Assembly (NCBI GenBank): GCA_017503445.1
Contig: JAFVTB010000058.1
Span: forward strand, 1 to 5,278
Source: Clostridia bacterium
Lineage (GTDB): Bacteria; Bacillota; Clostridia; Christensenellales; UBA1242
DNA: 5,278 nt
Direction of reading: 5' to 3'
The position numbers and the translations under genes were made by a program. The notes under the pieces are model-generated. The model saw nothing but the letters and a program-made list of their open reading frames with translations. It did no database searches and was not told the origin of the DNA. This document shows, in pieces, positions 4,934 through 5,278 of the stretch (position 1 is its first letter; each line of letters opens with the position of its first letter).

Positions 4934-5096
4934 GGGGGCGAAATGGAAGTTTTTGGCGTGCGCCAAAAACTTGCGCTTTGCGGGAAGCCCCGCAGGCATT
5001 GTCATTAAGATTGGCGCGGCGTAACTGGCAGGAAATAATGACAGCGGCTCTCGCCGCCAAGCGCGCGCGAACATTGTTCGCGCCCATTTCGCCCCC
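4934..5096. repeat. GC-rich structured element: closing stem around five hairpins (candidate ncRNA or interspersed repeat)
   Basis: A perfect 13-bp stem, GGGGGCGAAATGG (4934-4946) with CCATTTCGCCCCC (5084-5096), closes the element. Inside it, in order: AAGTTTTTGGCG/CGCCAAAAACTT (4947-4958 with 4961-4972); TGCGGG/CCCGCA (4979-4984 with 4989-4994); TGTCATTA/TAATGACA (5000-5007 with 5036-5043) around a 28-base loop; GCGGC/GCCGC (5044-5048 with 5053-5057); and GCGCGAAC/GTTCGCGC (5065-5072 with 5076-5083). The first and last hairpins abut the closing stem with no gap, and the third and fourth abut each other. It is far more GC-rich than the flanks. It fills most of the 362-base gene-free stretch between rpmF and the next gene, after the rpmF terminator. 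No dedicated promoter was found on either strand, so orientation is unknown. I do not recognise it as a named RNA class. It could be a structured RNA, a DNA-level repeat family, or both. Confidence 0.7.
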
Positions 5097-5155
5097 TTTC
5101 GTTGTATTGGATAAAAAAAATGCTTAAAATTTTTTAAAATAAAATGTAATTTTGT

Positions 5156-5184
5156 TTGACTTGAATAAAATAGCATTGTATAAT
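5156..5184 (+). promoter_or_regulatory. Near-consensus promoter of the right-edge gene
   Basis: TTGACT (5156-5161), 17 bases, TATAAT (5179-5184), with a predicted start near G5191 and a leader of about 43 bases. The 50 bases upstream (5105-5155) are almost pure A/T with phased A and T runs, resembling an UP element, so it should be strong. Nothing else was seen in that AT-rich tract. Confidence 0.85.
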
Positions 5185-5233
5185 TAAGCCGTAAAAGACA
5201 TAAACAATAAATGAATAGATAAGGAGATTTCTT

Positions 5234-5278
5234 ATGAAAAAATCACGCGTTTTCACGCTGGGTTTGGTTGGTTTTTTA
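5234..5278 (+). CDS. N-terminus of a probable exported protein, cut by the right edge
   Basis: Only 15 codons are present: MKKSRVFTLGLVGFL. Two lysines, then an arginine, followed by a hydrophobic run, are typical of the start of a signal peptide or membrane anchor. The start is supported by AAGGAG (5221-5226) seven bases ahead and by the promoter at 5156-5184. Identity and function cannot be judged. It may be another secreted protein like the one at the left edge, but the two N-termini are not evidently the same. Confidence 0.75.
   Translation, partial: MKKSRVFTLGLVGFL

Noticed and set aside
5068..5080. CGAAC-ATT-GTTCG as a LexA/DinR box
   Set aside because: Bacillota LexA boxes have four bases between the half-sites, here there are three, and the palindrome is explained by the element's last hairpin. 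It is also not at a promoter.
4443..5087. 214-codon open frame on the minus strand
   Set aside because: It lies antisense to the pta 3' end, all of rpmF and its promoter; the encoded sequence is compositionally odd and matches no family I know.
4868..5176. 102-codon open frame on the minus strand across the structured element
   Set aside because: It runs through the rpmF terminator and every hairpin of the element, has no ribosome binding site or recognisable domain, and is better explained by the GC-rich repeat lacking stops by chance.
5211..5222. Three-codon frame (ATG AAT AGA TAA) whose stop overlaps the Shine-Dalgarno of the last gene
   Set aside because: It has no ribosome binding site of its own and its length is expected by chance; no attenuator structure is seen.

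Overview
The window reads as a compact piece of chromosome from a low-GC, Gram-positive-type bacterium, most likely an uncultured Bacillota (Clostridia-like) lineage. The grounds are a four-cysteine zinc-ribbon ribosomal protein L32, a YlbJ-type membrane protein, a secreted DUF6273-like protein, AT-rich spacers, and sigma-A-type promoters with 17-base spacers. No mobile element, tRNA, rRNA or CRISPR array is visible. Tryptophan is written TGG, and the stops seen are TAA or TAG.

Layout from left to right. (1) 3-1064 (+) is a secreted DUF6273-like protein, open at the left edge. (2) 1065-1305 holds a degenerate GC-rich repeat, a strong rho-independent terminator and the next promoter. (3) 1306-2618 (+) is a two-gene operon: an RluB/RsuA-family pseudouridine synthase overlapping a PlsC-type acyltransferase by 13 bases. 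(4) 2592-3554 (-) is a YlbJ-like polytopic membrane protein, convergent with plsC (27-base overlap) and divergent from (5) 3600-4589 (+), a phosphate acetyltransferase-family protein. (6) 4674-4871 (+) is rpmF, with its own consensus promoter and terminator. (7) 4872-5233 is a 362-base gene-free stretch. It contains the rpmF terminator, a 163-base GC-rich element predicted to fold as a closed multi-helix junction, an AT-rich tract and a promoter. (8) 5234-5278 (+) is the first 15 codons of a protein that begins like an exported protein.

The core genes are housekeeping: rRNA modification, phospholipid acylation, a membrane transporter-like protein, acetyl-phosphate metabolism or a derivative of it, and the 50S subunit. 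Their order recalls familiar Clostridia neighbourhoods (rluB-cmk-plsC and ylbJ-pta-ackA-yceD-rpmF) with cmk, ackA and yceD absent here. The rluB and pta promoters sit so close to their start codons that both mRNAs should be essentially leaderless, while plsC, rpmF and the last gene have clear Shine-Dalgarno sequences.

The most unusual content is non-coding. The element at 4934-5096 has a perfect 13-bp closing stem around five hairpins that leave few unpaired junction bases. A shorter, decayed, inverted relative lies at about 1100-1177. In both places a terminator with the same CGCTGGGC stem lies on the same relative side. The Pta-like protein also appears to lack the Ser-Arg-Asp residues used for catalysis in characterised phosphotransacetylases.
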